From: JAZDJP01 sp043803805
GTDB lineage: Bacteria; Planctomycetota; JAZDJP01
Direction of reading: 5' to 3'
Assembly (NCBI GenBank): GCA_043803805.1
Contig: JAZDJP010000092.1
Span: forward strand, 1-34,434
DNA: 34,434 nt
The translations under genes were made by a program, and so were the position numbers. Under the pieces are notes generated by a model. That model saw only the letters and a list, made by a program, of their open reading frames with translations, was not told where the DNA came from and made no database searches. Below, piece by piece: positions 1-7,029 of the stretch. Each line of letters opens with the position of its first letter. Position 1 is the stretch's first letter.

Positions 1-254
1 GGAACCCGGATAAGGTCATGGCGCGGGCGGCGGGGGCCTGCCGGATGAGCGTGGAGAACCTTCGGGGCAACCGGAAGTACCCGGAGGTGTCCCGGGCGAG
101 GGGGCTGGCGTGCTTCTGGATGGTGGAACATCTCGGGGAAAACGTAACCTCGGCGGCACGGATGCTTGGCGTAACCCAGTCGGCGGGTTCCCGACTGGTG
201 AAACGGGGGCGGGAGGTGGCGGCGCGGTTGAAGATCGATTTGGAAAAAGAATAA
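1..254 (+). CDS. REP-associated tyrosine transposase, C-terminal part (partial at left edge)
   Basis: The reading frame is open to the left edge (first full codon at base 3), so only the last 83 or so residues are visible. They match the DnaA-domain-IV-like helix-turn-helix that ends many REP-associated (Y1/HUH) tyrosine transposases: a VSRARGLACFWMVEHLG helix, then AARMLGVTQSAGSRLVKRG as the DNA-contacting helix-turn-helix. The catalytic HUH and Tyr residues would lie upstream, outside the window. Such proteins cut single-stranded DNA at palindromic REP sequences and are usually single-copy domesticated enzymes. An internal ATG at 18 is not needed as a start because the frame continues upstream. 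The downstream sequence (AATGTCATTATTTCATGTACG and C-rich repeats) may be the element's end. Alternatively it could be a free DnaA-C-like HTH protein. Family assignment is from recognition of the HTH only. Confidence 0.7.
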   Translation, partial: NPDKVMARAAGACRMSVENLRGNRKYPEVSRARGLACFWMVEHLGENVTSAARMLGVTQSAGSRLVKRGREVAARLKIDLEKE

Positions 255-271
255 TGTCATTATTTCATGTA

Positions 272-304
272 CGTCCCCTACTCCCCTCCGTCCCCTACTC
301 CCCT
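272..304. repeat. Two-copy 17-bp tandem repeat, C/T-rich, downstream of the transposase
   Basis: CGTCCCCTACTCCCCT occurs at 272-287 and again at 289-304, followed by a further partial CTACT. It lies directly after the transposase stop codon and a TGTCATTATTTCATGTACG stretch. It may belong to the terminal sequence of the transposase-associated element. Confidence 0.6.
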
Positions 305-396
305 ACTACTCCTGCCGGTACGTGTAAAAAATCTTTGCATCCCTCCGTTTCCGAATTTAAACTGAACTTTTCCGCAATCGGTGCGTTTATTCCATC

Positions 397-2691
397 ATGA
401 AAAGAAATTCCAGCAGGCGTTTTCTTTTTCTGTTTGGGATCGCGGTCGTTCTTCTCCTCTTCTTTCTGTGGCGCGGACAAACTCCCGCGCCGAAACCATC
501 GCCGACATCTGCGCTGGCGAACGCCCGCTTGACGCCGGCGTCGTCTTCACAGGAAGACAACTCATCGAAAACCATCGCCGACAATTCCAAAGAGGATTCT
601 TCCGTCACGACGGAAGTTGCTTCTCCCGCGGCTCCGACACCCGACGAGCCGCTTTGGATTCCCGACCGAGGCCCCGTGGTCGAGCGAAGCCGCGCCCGTG
701 CGAAGTTCACAATCCTCGATTCGAGAAACCAGGGGCTGGATTGCCGGGTGGTCGATCTTAAGGGAAATCTCTGGCGGCGGCAGGGAAATTTCTGGATCGC
801 AAGCGACGTCCGTTTTTGCGACGACCAAAACGGTGTGATCGTGGATTGCGTGGGTTCCGGAGGGTTGGGGTTGGAACCCGGGGAATACGAACTGGAGGTG
901 TACCCCGGCAGATACGGCGCTTTCCGGCATACATTTCACATCGCGAAAGATCAGCGGCTGGAAAGCGCTCTCCAGACGCCCTGCTGGCGTCGCGTCATCG
1001 CCTTGCGGTTCGTGGACAAAGCCGGGAAACCCATTCGTTATCTGACCGGCCTTCCGAGATTCGCAGCGCGGCATTTTGTTCTTGATGGTAGGGAACGTCA
1101 GAAGCCCCATGAGTTTTTGTTTTATTTTCTAGAAACGTTTGGGCGTGACAGAGTTGTGACAGGAGGGAGCGGAAGAGGAAACGCTGCTGTCCACGAAGAT
1201 TGGAAATACGCTACCGACGAAGGAGTCGTACGTGTTGTTGTTTACGCCGGCGCAGTTGGAGATGTCAAAATATCGCTTCCCGAAGAATTATATCATTGCT
1301 CCATTTCCTCGATCGAAAGCGCCTTCGACGGGCCGGAGTGGAACGACTATCCGGTCATCTGCGATCCCGTGGACGACTTGGAAACGCGGCTTTCCGAGTT
1401 TCCGTTGCGCAACGATGGAAATCCCGGCGGAAAATCATGGGCGGAAAAACCCGCGACACCATACCGTTACACTCCCGACACAACGGACATGAATCCTTAC
1501 GATGACCGCACGGTGCCAAATGGGTACCGGCGAATCATCGTCACGCTGGATGCCCCGCCTGGAATTCGACCTCGCGTGGAAGGGCATCCCTACAACAACG
1601 GAAACCAGGACGAATGGATGGATATCGCCATGCGAAGCAATCCGGCGGGGTGGTGGGGAGATGTCCCCGTCAGCTACAGCAAGGAGGAAGAGGAAATCGA
1701 ATGTCGCGTGTCCTTCGTGGATGGCAAACTTTTCTCCACATTGCCGGAAGTCGTCAAGTTGCCCCATCAACTGACACCGGTGCCCATTCGACGCCATGTT
1801 GTGGCTGTTCCGACCACAGCGCTCCTGCGGTTATCCCCGACGTTGTCGGCGTTCGCGGATGGAAGGCTGGGAGTGAATAATACGGACGCAGTTTTCGAAC
1901 GCAACGGGGATGACTTCCGGTTGGTTTCAGCCCAGCCAGCAGGTGAAAGCATTCCCTTGCGGTTGCCGAAAATGCTGGAAGGATTGAAGGTCCAGAAAAA
2001 CATGGTCAAGCAAACAAGGGTGAACGAAGGGAGCGTGGTTACGAAGATCCTTTCAGATGCACTACTTGTCAAGGCCTGTTTGTCTTCAGACAATCTCGCC
2101 CAAGATTCGTTGGACGCCGGTGCATATTTTCTGGAACCGGTAGGGAAGATGCTGGTGCTCAGGGCCGTGGATCAAACCGGCGGCGGCATTCCTTGGGTGG
2201 ATGGCGTTGTCCTTCCGGCCGATAGAGAGCGTGTGTGTCTCCATGTGCGAGATCGTGTTTCCGCGAAGGACAACGATGTGGTGGCTGAACTACAACGCAT
2301 TTTGCCGCCTGTGGAGGTCTCCTATGATGAATCCTTGCAGAGATTGATAAATCCAGACGTCGGGTGGGATGTGAACATCCATCAGTTCATCCTTGAGAAA
2401 CCGGAGGATGAAATCCGCCGTGTGTTCGGCAATAAGATAGTGAAAGTGTTCCCAAACAGGAAGGAACTGGCTTTATTCATCTCAGAAGGAGGATGGTTCC
2501 CGCGGGACAATCGGCTGAAATCGGACGACCGCGGATACCTGGCGGCGCATCTGGAATTGATTCCCGAAAAACGCTATGTCCTTTATCTCTGGTCAACCTC
2601 CCGCGATCCTGCCGCACCGAACAAACGGCTCGTATTCGTAGCGGGGAAAACAGTGACCGACCTCGGCGCCATCGCGTTGCCGGGGTGGTGA
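397..2691 (+). CDS. Large N-terminally anchored protein of unknown function, with beta-sandwich-like segments
   Basis: This 764-aa protein starts with a short basic stretch (MKRNSSRR) and one strongly hydrophobic helix (about residues 9-25). A Pro/Ser/Thr/Ala-rich linker follows to about residue 90. This is the layout of a protein anchored in the inner membrane, or a lipoprotein-less exported protein, facing the periplasm. The rest is Pro-, Trp- and beta-strand-rich without transmembrane helices. A segment around residues 105-185 (LEPGEYELEVYPGRYG, then FRHTFHIA) resembles carboxypeptidase-regulatory-like/PEGA beta-sandwich domains, but this is a weak match. No catalytic motif was recognised. 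There is no clear Shine-Dalgarno before the ATG. It stands alone, and its base composition looks less GC-rich than the redox operon downstream, which may reflect a different origin. The function is unknown. Confidence 0.75.
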   Translation: MKRNSSRRFLFLFGIAVVLLLFFLWRGQTPAPKPSPTSALANARLTPASSSQEDNSSKTIADNSKEDSSVTTEVASPAAPTPDEPLWIPDRGPVVERSRARAKFTILDSRNQGLDCRVVDLKGNLWRRQGNFWIASDVRFCDDQNGVIVDCVGSGGLGLEPGEYELEVYPGRYGAFRHTFHIAKDQRLESALQTPCWRRVIALRFVDKAGKPIRYLTGLPRFAARHFVLDGRERQKPHEFLFYFLETFGRDRVVTGGSGRGNAAVHEDWKYATDEGVVRVVVYAGAVGDVKISLPEELYHCSISSIESAFDGPEWNDYPVICDPVDDLETRLSEFPLRNDGNPGGKSWAEKPATPYRYTPDTTDMNPYDDRTVPNGYRRIIVTLDAPPGIRPRVEGHPYNNGNQDEWMDIAMRSNPAGWWGDVPVSYSKEEEEIECRVSFVDGKLFSTLPEVVKLPHQLTPVPIRRHVVAVPTTALLRLSPTLSAFADGRLGVNNTDAVFERNGDDFRLVSAQPAGESIPLRLPKMLEGLKVQKNMVKQTRVNEGSVVTKILSDALLVKACLSSDNLAQDSLDAGAYFLEPVGKMLVLRAVDQTGGGIPWVDGVVLPADRERVCLHVRDRVSAKDNDVVAELQRILPPVEVSYDESLQRLINPDVGWDVNIHQFILEKPEDEIRRVFGNKIVKVFPNRKELALFISEGGWFPRDNRLKSDDRGYLAAHLELIPEKRYVLYLWSTSRDPAAPNKRLVFVAGKTVTDLGAIALPGW

Positions 2692-2966
2692 GGACCGCAT
2701 GCGGCAGTACGCGTGACGGCGAAGAATAAAATTGGAGGGGCCGGGGTCAGAGAAGGTCTTGAAATGACAGTTTTTGGGTTTGGTGGTTTGTTGAAGGATA
2801 AGGGAATGATCGTTGTAGCGGTCAAGCCGACTGTGATGGAACTCCGGAAGTGCTCGGATACCGGATTTTTGAAAATAACCGCCTCATCCTGATGGATATC
2901 CGTTCATGGTGAGCATTCCTTAAAAATTAAATAAATGTCGAACCACGAACCATGGGCGGAACACCG

Positions 2967-2995
2967 GCTCATCCTTCGACAGGCTCAGGATGAGC
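2967..2995. repeat. REP-like palindrome, copy 1
   Basis: The 9-bp arms GCTCATCCT (2967-2975) and AGGATGAGC (2987-2995) pair perfectly around the 11-nt loop TCGACAGGCTC. The same element lies in the opposite orientation at 30840-30868, differing by one loop base. This sequence type is a dispersed intergenic palindrome in many bacteria. Read in one frame it gives the typical artefact LILRQAQDER. Confidence 0.85.
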
Positions 2996-3189
2996 GGTTT
3001 TATCGCGTTGCGAACGGCATGACATTTCCTTGCCGTTTCTCACAAGATTTCACAACCAAGAGTCCACTGATGTGTCCGGGGTGTTTCTCCCCGCCGGGGT
3101 GTTTTTCTCCGGAAACATTCCGGTGGAATCTTGACGAAAACTCACGAAAACCTCCAGATTGAAGTCGCAACCTCTTTCCACTAGTTGTA

Positions 3190-3217
3190 TTGTGGCAGAT
3201 TCGGTTTTGCTTATGAT
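3190..3217 (+). promoter_or_regulatory. Possible sigma70-type promoter upstream of the redox operon
   Basis: TTGTGG (3190-3195) and TATGAT (3212-3217) are separated by 16 bases, about 70 bases upstream of the first operon start. A second TATGAT at 3257-3262 has no good -35 partner. This is a weak call from sequence alone. Confidence 0.25.
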
Positions 3218-3287
3218 TCGTCTGGGATGGGCATGTTTGTTGCTGGTATTACATGATATGATTCGACGTCATGGGAGGAAGAAAGAC

Positions 3288-3548
3288 ATGCCTGCGACAC
3301 TGGTGAAGGATAGTTTGTGTTTGCATTGTCTCCGGAGCGGTTCCTGTTCCCTCGCGGCCGTCGGGGCCCGGCCCGTTTCCTCCTGTGAGGAGTTCGAATC
3401 GGGGGGACGCGGTCGCGCGGCCGAAGGCGCCGGGACGGGCGAGGCGGGGACGCGTCCGCTTGGATTGTGCGCGACATGCCTTCGTCGCACGACGTGCACG
3501 TTTCCGCGTCCCGAGGGCGGCATCTGGCGTTGCGAGGATTTCGCGTAG
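3288..3548 (+). CDS. Small Cys-rich protein leading the NuoEF/glutamate-synthase-like operon
   Basis: This 86-aa protein starts at the ATG preceded by GGGAGGAAG (3273-3281). A longer upstream in-frame start at 3159 lacks such a site and would add a stretch unlike the rest. It has two Cys clusters, each ending in a CxxF-like tail: CLHCLRSGSC followed by CEEF, and CATCLRRTTC followed by CEDF. These suggest two metal- or Fe-S-binding knuckles joined by a Gly/Ala/Glu-rich linker. No enzyme family was recognised. It ends 12 nt before the NuoE-like start and is presumably cotranscribed. It could be an accessory subunit, an electron carrier or an assembly factor of that complex. The function is unknown. 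Confidence 0.65.
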   Translation: MPATLVKDSLCLHCLRSGSCSLAAVGARPVSSCEEFESGGRGRAAEGAGTGEAGTRPLGLCATCLRRTTCTFPRPEGGIWRCEDFA

Positions 3549-3560
3549 GACGGAGCGATT

Positions 3561-4478
3561 TTGAACATGAATCTGACCGTAACCGTGGACGTGGAGGAGG
3601 TCCGGCGCATCCTTGACCAGACGGCGGGGGCGCCCGGGGGCGTCATCGCCTCGCTGGAGGCCGTCCAGGACCGGTACGGGTATCTCCCTGAAACGGCCAT
3701 CCGCATCGTCGCGGAACGGACCGGCCGGGCCCTTTCCGATGTCTACGGCGTCGCGACGTTTTACAAGGCCTTCCGCCTCAAACCCCGCGGGAAGCATCTC
3801 CTCACGGTGTGTCTGGGGACCGCGTGCCATGTGCGGGGCGGCCCGCGGGTGGCCGAGGCGTTTGCCCGCCAGCTCAACGTCCGGGCGGGGGAGACCACCG
3901 CGGACGGGGAGTTTTCCCTGGAGACCGTGAACTGCCTGGGGGCCTGCGCGCTCGGGCCCGTGGTGGTGGTGGACGGGCGTTACTATCCGAAGGTGTCGCC
4001 GGGCAAGGTGGCGGGGCTTCTCAAGCAGATCCGGGAGGGGCGCGACCCGGACGTCGTGGACGTGGCCGATCGGCGGATATTCCCGGTCGAGGCCTCCTGC
4101 GCCCGGTGCAATCATTCTTTGATGGATCCGGAACATCGCGTGGACGGCCATCCCTCCATCCGGGTGACGGTCTCCTGCGTGGGCAGGCACGGATGGATCC
4201 GCCTCTCGGCGCTCTACGGCAGTTATACCATCGAATCGGAGCATCCCATTCCGCAGGACGCCCTGGTGCAACTCTTCTGCCCGCACTGCCACACGGAATT
4301 CATCGGGGCCTCCGCCTGCGCGGAATGCGGGGCGGCCATGATCGTGATCAAGGTGGGGAGCAAGGGGGTCGTGTACGTGTGCTCGCGCCGGGGGTGCAAG
4401 GGGCACCGTCTCGACGTGGGGTTGCGGGTCGCATCCCGTTCCGACGGCGGCGCGCCCGTCCCGAAGGGGGCGTCATGA
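3561..4478 (+). CDS. NuoE/HydC-like [2Fe-2S] subunit with an extra C-terminal zinc-ribbon region
   Basis: Residues 1-160 form the thioredoxin-like [2Fe-2S] subunit found in complex I (NuoE), NAD-reducing hydrogenases (HydC/HndA) and related complexes. It has the helical lead (GYLPETAIRIVAE, DVYGVATFYKAF) and cluster ligands C84, C89, C125 and C129 (CLGTAC, then CLGAC). It passes electrons to or from the NuoF-like partner encoded next. Residues 175-285 are additional. They contain CxxC pairs at 180/183, 240/243 and 253/256 plus C206, C274 and C279, the pattern of zinc-ribbon or rubredoxin-like knuckles, which standard NuoE (about 160-180 aa) lacks. The start may be TTG at 3561 (CGGAG five bases upstream) or ATG at 3567, a difference of two residues. 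The stop overlaps the next ATG (ATGA). Confidence 0.88.
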   Translation: MNMNLTVTVDVEEVRRILDQTAGAPGGVIASLEAVQDRYGYLPETAIRIVAERTGRALSDVYGVATFYKAFRLKPRGKHLLTVCLGTACHVRGGPRVAEAFARQLNVRAGETTADGEFSLETVNCLGACALGPVVVVDGRYYPKVSPGKVAGLLKQIREGRDPDVVDVADRRIFPVEASCARCNHSLMDPEHRVDGHPSIRVTVSCVGRHGWIRLSALYGSYTIESEHPIPQDALVQLFCPHCHTEFIGASACAECGAAMIVIKVGSKGVVYVCSRRGCKGHRLDVGLRVASRSDGGAPVPKGAS

Positions 4479-6328
4479 CCGTCGTGAAAACGCTGGACGA
4501 GTTCCGCCGTTTCCGCCGCGACCTCACGAGCGAAGTCGCCGACGCCCGGCCGTCCCTGGTCATCTGCGCGGGGACCGGGGGGCAGGCGAGCGGCGCGAAC
4601 GGGTTGCTGCGCGTCCTGAAGCGCCGGATTCTCGAGGAAAAGCTCGAGGAGCGTCTGGCCCTGCGCATCACGGGATGCCTGGGGCTCTGCGAAATGGATC
4701 CCTTCATCATCGTGGAACCGGGGGGCAACCTCTACCCGAAACTGACGATGGACGACGTCCCGGCGGTCATGGACGCCGCCGTCCGCGGGGACGTGGTGGA
4801 GAAACTTCTCTACCGCGAGTCGGGGACGGACCGGCCCTTCCCCCGGCAGGACGACATCCCCTTTTTCAAACATCAGAACCGGCGGGTCCTCGGGGTCAAT
4901 CAGCGCATTGACCCCATCCGCATCCTGGATTACATCCGGGCCGGGGGCTATGCCGCCCTGGAGAGGGTCTTCGCCAGGCCTGATCCCGCGTGGGTCATCG
5001 CGGAGGTCACCGCGTCGGGGCTCCGGGGGCGCGGCGGGGCGGGTTTCCCGACGGGGAAAAAGTGGGCCATGGCCCGCCAGGCGGGGCGTCCGGGCGTCCA
5101 GAAATACATCATCTGCAACGGCGACGAGGGGGATCCCGGGGCCTATATGGACCGGAGCGTTCTCGAGGGGAATCCCCATGCGGTGATCGAGGGCATGATC
5201 GTCGCGGCCGTGGCCATCGGGGCGACCCGGGGCATCGTCTACGTCCGGAGCGAATATCCCCTGGCCGTCAAGCATGTCCTCATCGCCATCCGGCAGGCGC
5301 GGGAGTTCGGGGCGCTGGGGGCGGACATCCTGGGGACCGGGATTGATTTCGACGTGGACATCGTCCGGGGCGCCGGGGCCTTCGTATGCGGGGAGGAGAC
5401 GGCCCTCATCCGGTCCATCGAGGGCTATGTCGGCGAACCGCGCCAGCGGCCGCCCTACCCGATCGAAGAGGGGCTTTACGGCTGCCCGACCTGCATCAAC
5501 AACGTGGAGACGCTGGCGAACATCCCCCTGGTCATCCGCGACGGCGGAGAGGCCTTCGCGAAAATCGGGGTCCCCGGCAACACCGGGACGAAAATCTTCT
5601 CCCTGGTCGGCAAGGTGCGGAACACCGGCCTCGTGGAGGTGCCGCTGGGGACGTCGCTCCGGGACATCGTTTTCGCCATCGGCGGCGGGCCCCCCGGCAA
5701 GGCCCCCATCAAGGCGGTCCAGACGGGCGGGCCGTCGGGCGGATGCATCCCGGCGAGGCTTCTGGACATCCCGGTGGATTACGAAAGCCTGGCGAAGGCC
5801 GGATCCATCATGGGCTCCGGCGGCATGATCGTCATGGACGAGTCCACCTGCATGGTGGATATCGCCAAATACTTCATGAAGTTTCTCAAGGAAGAGTCCT
5901 GCGGAAAATGCTTCTCCTGCCGGAAGGGCACCCAGAGGATGCACGAGATCCTTGAGGACATCGCCGAGGGGCGCGCCACGGGCGAGAGCCTGGGCCTTCT
6001 CGAGGAACTGGCGGTGGTGGTGAAGGACGCCTCCCTCTGCGGGCTGGGGCAGACCTCCGCCAACCCCATCCTTTCGGCCCTGCGGTATTTCAGGGACGAA
6101 TTCGTGGAGCACGTCGTGGACCGGCGGTGCCGCGCGGGGGTGTGCAAGGCCCTCATTTCCTATTCGATCGGCGAGACCTGCCGCGGGTGCGGGGCCTGCC
6201 TCAGGGCTTGTCCCGCCAAGGCCATCCACGGAGAGAAGAAGGAACGGCACGTGATTGACGCCACGGCCTGCATCAAGTGCGGCGTCTGTCGGGCGACATG
6301 CAAGTTCGATGCGATAGAGGTACGGTGA
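4475..6328 (+). CDS. NuoF/HydB-like NADH-binding FMN subunit with C-terminal 2x[4Fe-4S] ferredoxin domain
   Basis: This 617-aa protein has the full HydB/NuoF domain order. The N-terminal thioredoxin-like domain spans residues 25-110. The NADH/FMN core has GLRGRGGAGFPTGKKW (182-197) and CNGDEGDPGAYMDR (214-227). The N3-type [4Fe-4S] site uses C476, C479, C482 and C522. A two-cluster ferredoxin domain ends the protein, with C569/572/575/579 and C599/602/605/609. It should oxidise or reduce NAD(H) and distribute electrons in a soluble complex with the neighbouring subunits. One oddity is in the N-terminal [2Fe-2S] site: C31, C68 and C72 are present, but the second ligand of the usual CxGTGC is Gly36 (CAGTGG), so that cluster may be absent or altered. 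The start ATG overlaps the upstream stop, and the stop abuts the next ATG, indicating translational coupling. Confidence 0.92.
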   Translation: MTVVKTLDEFRRFRRDLTSEVADARPSLVICAGTGGQASGANGLLRVLKRRILEEKLEERLALRITGCLGLCEMDPFIIVEPGGNLYPKLTMDDVPAVMDAAVRGDVVEKLLYRESGTDRPFPRQDDIPFFKHQNRRVLGVNQRIDPIRILDYIRAGGYAALERVFARPDPAWVIAEVTASGLRGRGGAGFPTGKKWAMARQAGRPGVQKYIICNGDEGDPGAYMDRSVLEGNPHAVIEGMIVAAVAIGATRGIVYVRSEYPLAVKHVLIAIRQAREFGALGADILGTGIDFDVDIVRGAGAFVCGEETALIRSIEGYVGEPRQRPPYPIEEGLYGCPTCINNVETLANIPLVIRDGGEAFAKIGVPGNTGTKIFSLVGKVRNTGLVEVPLGTSLRDIVFAIGGGPPGKAPIKAVQTGGPSGGCIPARLLDIPVDYESLAKAGSIMGSGGMIVMDESTCMVDIAKYFMKFLKEESCGKCFSCRKGTQRMHEILEDIAEGRATGESLGLLEELAVVVKDASLCGLGQTSANPILSALRYFRDEFVEHVVDRRCRAGVCKALISYSIGETCRGCGACLRACPAKAIHGEKKERHVIDATACIKCGVCRATCKFDAIEVR

Positions 6329-7015
6329 ATGCCCAGTTTATTGATGAACGGTCTTCCGGTCTCGGTCGAGAAGGGGACGACCCTGCTCGAGACGGCGAAG
6401 ACCCTCGGGTTTCCCATTCCGACCCTCTGCCACATGGAGGGGCTTTCTCCCTACGGGGCCTGCCGGCTCTGCGTGGTGGAGATCAGCGAACCCGGGAGGA
6501 ACAGCCGCTTGGTGACCTCCTGTACCTACCCGGCGCAGGAGGGGCTTCTGGTGAGGACGGCCTCCAACCGGGTGCTCCGAACCCGGCGGATGCTTCTGGA
6601 ATTGCTTCTCGCCTCCTGCCCCCAGTCGAAGGTCATCCAGGACCTCGCCAGCGCCCATGACATCCGGCGCCAGAGGTTCCGCCAGGAACACGAGGACTGC
6701 ATCCTGTGCGGCCTGTGCGTGCGGATGTGCCGGGAGCAGATGATGGCGGGGGCCATCGGCTTCCGCGGGCGCGGGGAGAACCGCACCATCGGGACGCCCT
6801 TCGACGCGAAGGCGGAGGCCTGCCGCCTCTGCGGCGGATGCATGCTGGTCTGCCCGGCCTGCCAGCTCCGCTGCACCTTCACGGAGCCGGACAAGGCCAT
6901 CTGCGGCGGCTGCGCCAACCTCGCCCCGCCCTGCGCGGCGAAGGATCCCTTTGATGACATGATGTGTTACATGAATCCCTGCGTGGCCTGTGAAATCGTG
7001 AAAAAGACGACCTGA
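6329..7015 (+). CDS. NuoG-N-terminus/HoxU-like iron-sulfur subunit
   Basis: This 228-aa protein starts directly after the NuoF-like stop. Residues 1-75 are a plant-type [2Fe-2S] ferredoxin fold with C34, C45, C48 and C65 (PYGACRLC), as in NuoG, HoxU and the N-terminus of HydA. The His-Cys [4Fe-4S] site that normally follows is not visible. A two-cluster region follows, with C124/127/130/134 (CILCGLCVRMC) and C165/168/171/175 (CRLCGGCMLVCP). The last 50 residues add further Cys (178, 182, 192, 195, 202, 213, 218, 221), enough for at least one more metal centre. In bifurcating hydrogenases this module is fused to the H-cluster domain. Here it stands alone and the next gene encodes a flavoprotein. 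The likely role is an electron wire between the NuoEF-like pair and that flavoprotein. Confidence 0.82.
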   Translation: MPSLLMNGLPVSVEKGTTLLETAKTLGFPIPTLCHMEGLSPYGACRLCVVEISEPGRNSRLVTSCTYPAQEGLLVRTASNRVLRTRRMLLELLLASCPQSKVIQDLASAHDIRRQRFRQEHEDCILCGLCVRMCREQMMAGAIGFRGRGENRTIGTPFDAKAEACRLCGGCMLVCPACQLRCTFTEPDKAICGGCANLAPPCAAKDPFDDMMCYMNPCVACEIVKKTT

Positions 7016-7029
7016 ACCGGGAGGAATCC

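Larger units (their letters stand above)
2692..3287. other. Gene-free stretch of about 600 bases with one REP-like palindrome
   Basis: I see no convincing gene here. The longest frame (2935-3162) runs through a REP-like palindrome and has no family resemblance. Visible structure includes a 10-bp perfect palindrome CCGCATGCGG at 2694-2703 just after the upstream stop codon. The REP-like element lies at 2967-2995. A degenerate tandem pair of CCGGGGTGTTTCTCC-type units lies at about 3075-3113. A weak promoter-like pair precedes the next operon. Confidence 0.6.

Noticed and set aside
2935..3162. Plus-strand frame of 75 codons upstream of the redox operon
   Set aside because: It translates the REP-like palindrome (giving LILRQAQDER), has no Shine-Dalgarno and no family resemblance. 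It is an artefact of the palindrome.
4223..6250. Long minus-strand open frame of 675 codons opposite the NuoE/NuoF-like genes
   Set aside because: It is a mirror of GC-rich coding sequence: rich in Gly, Pro, Arg, Asp and His, without domains. The plus strand has clear Fe-S motifs.
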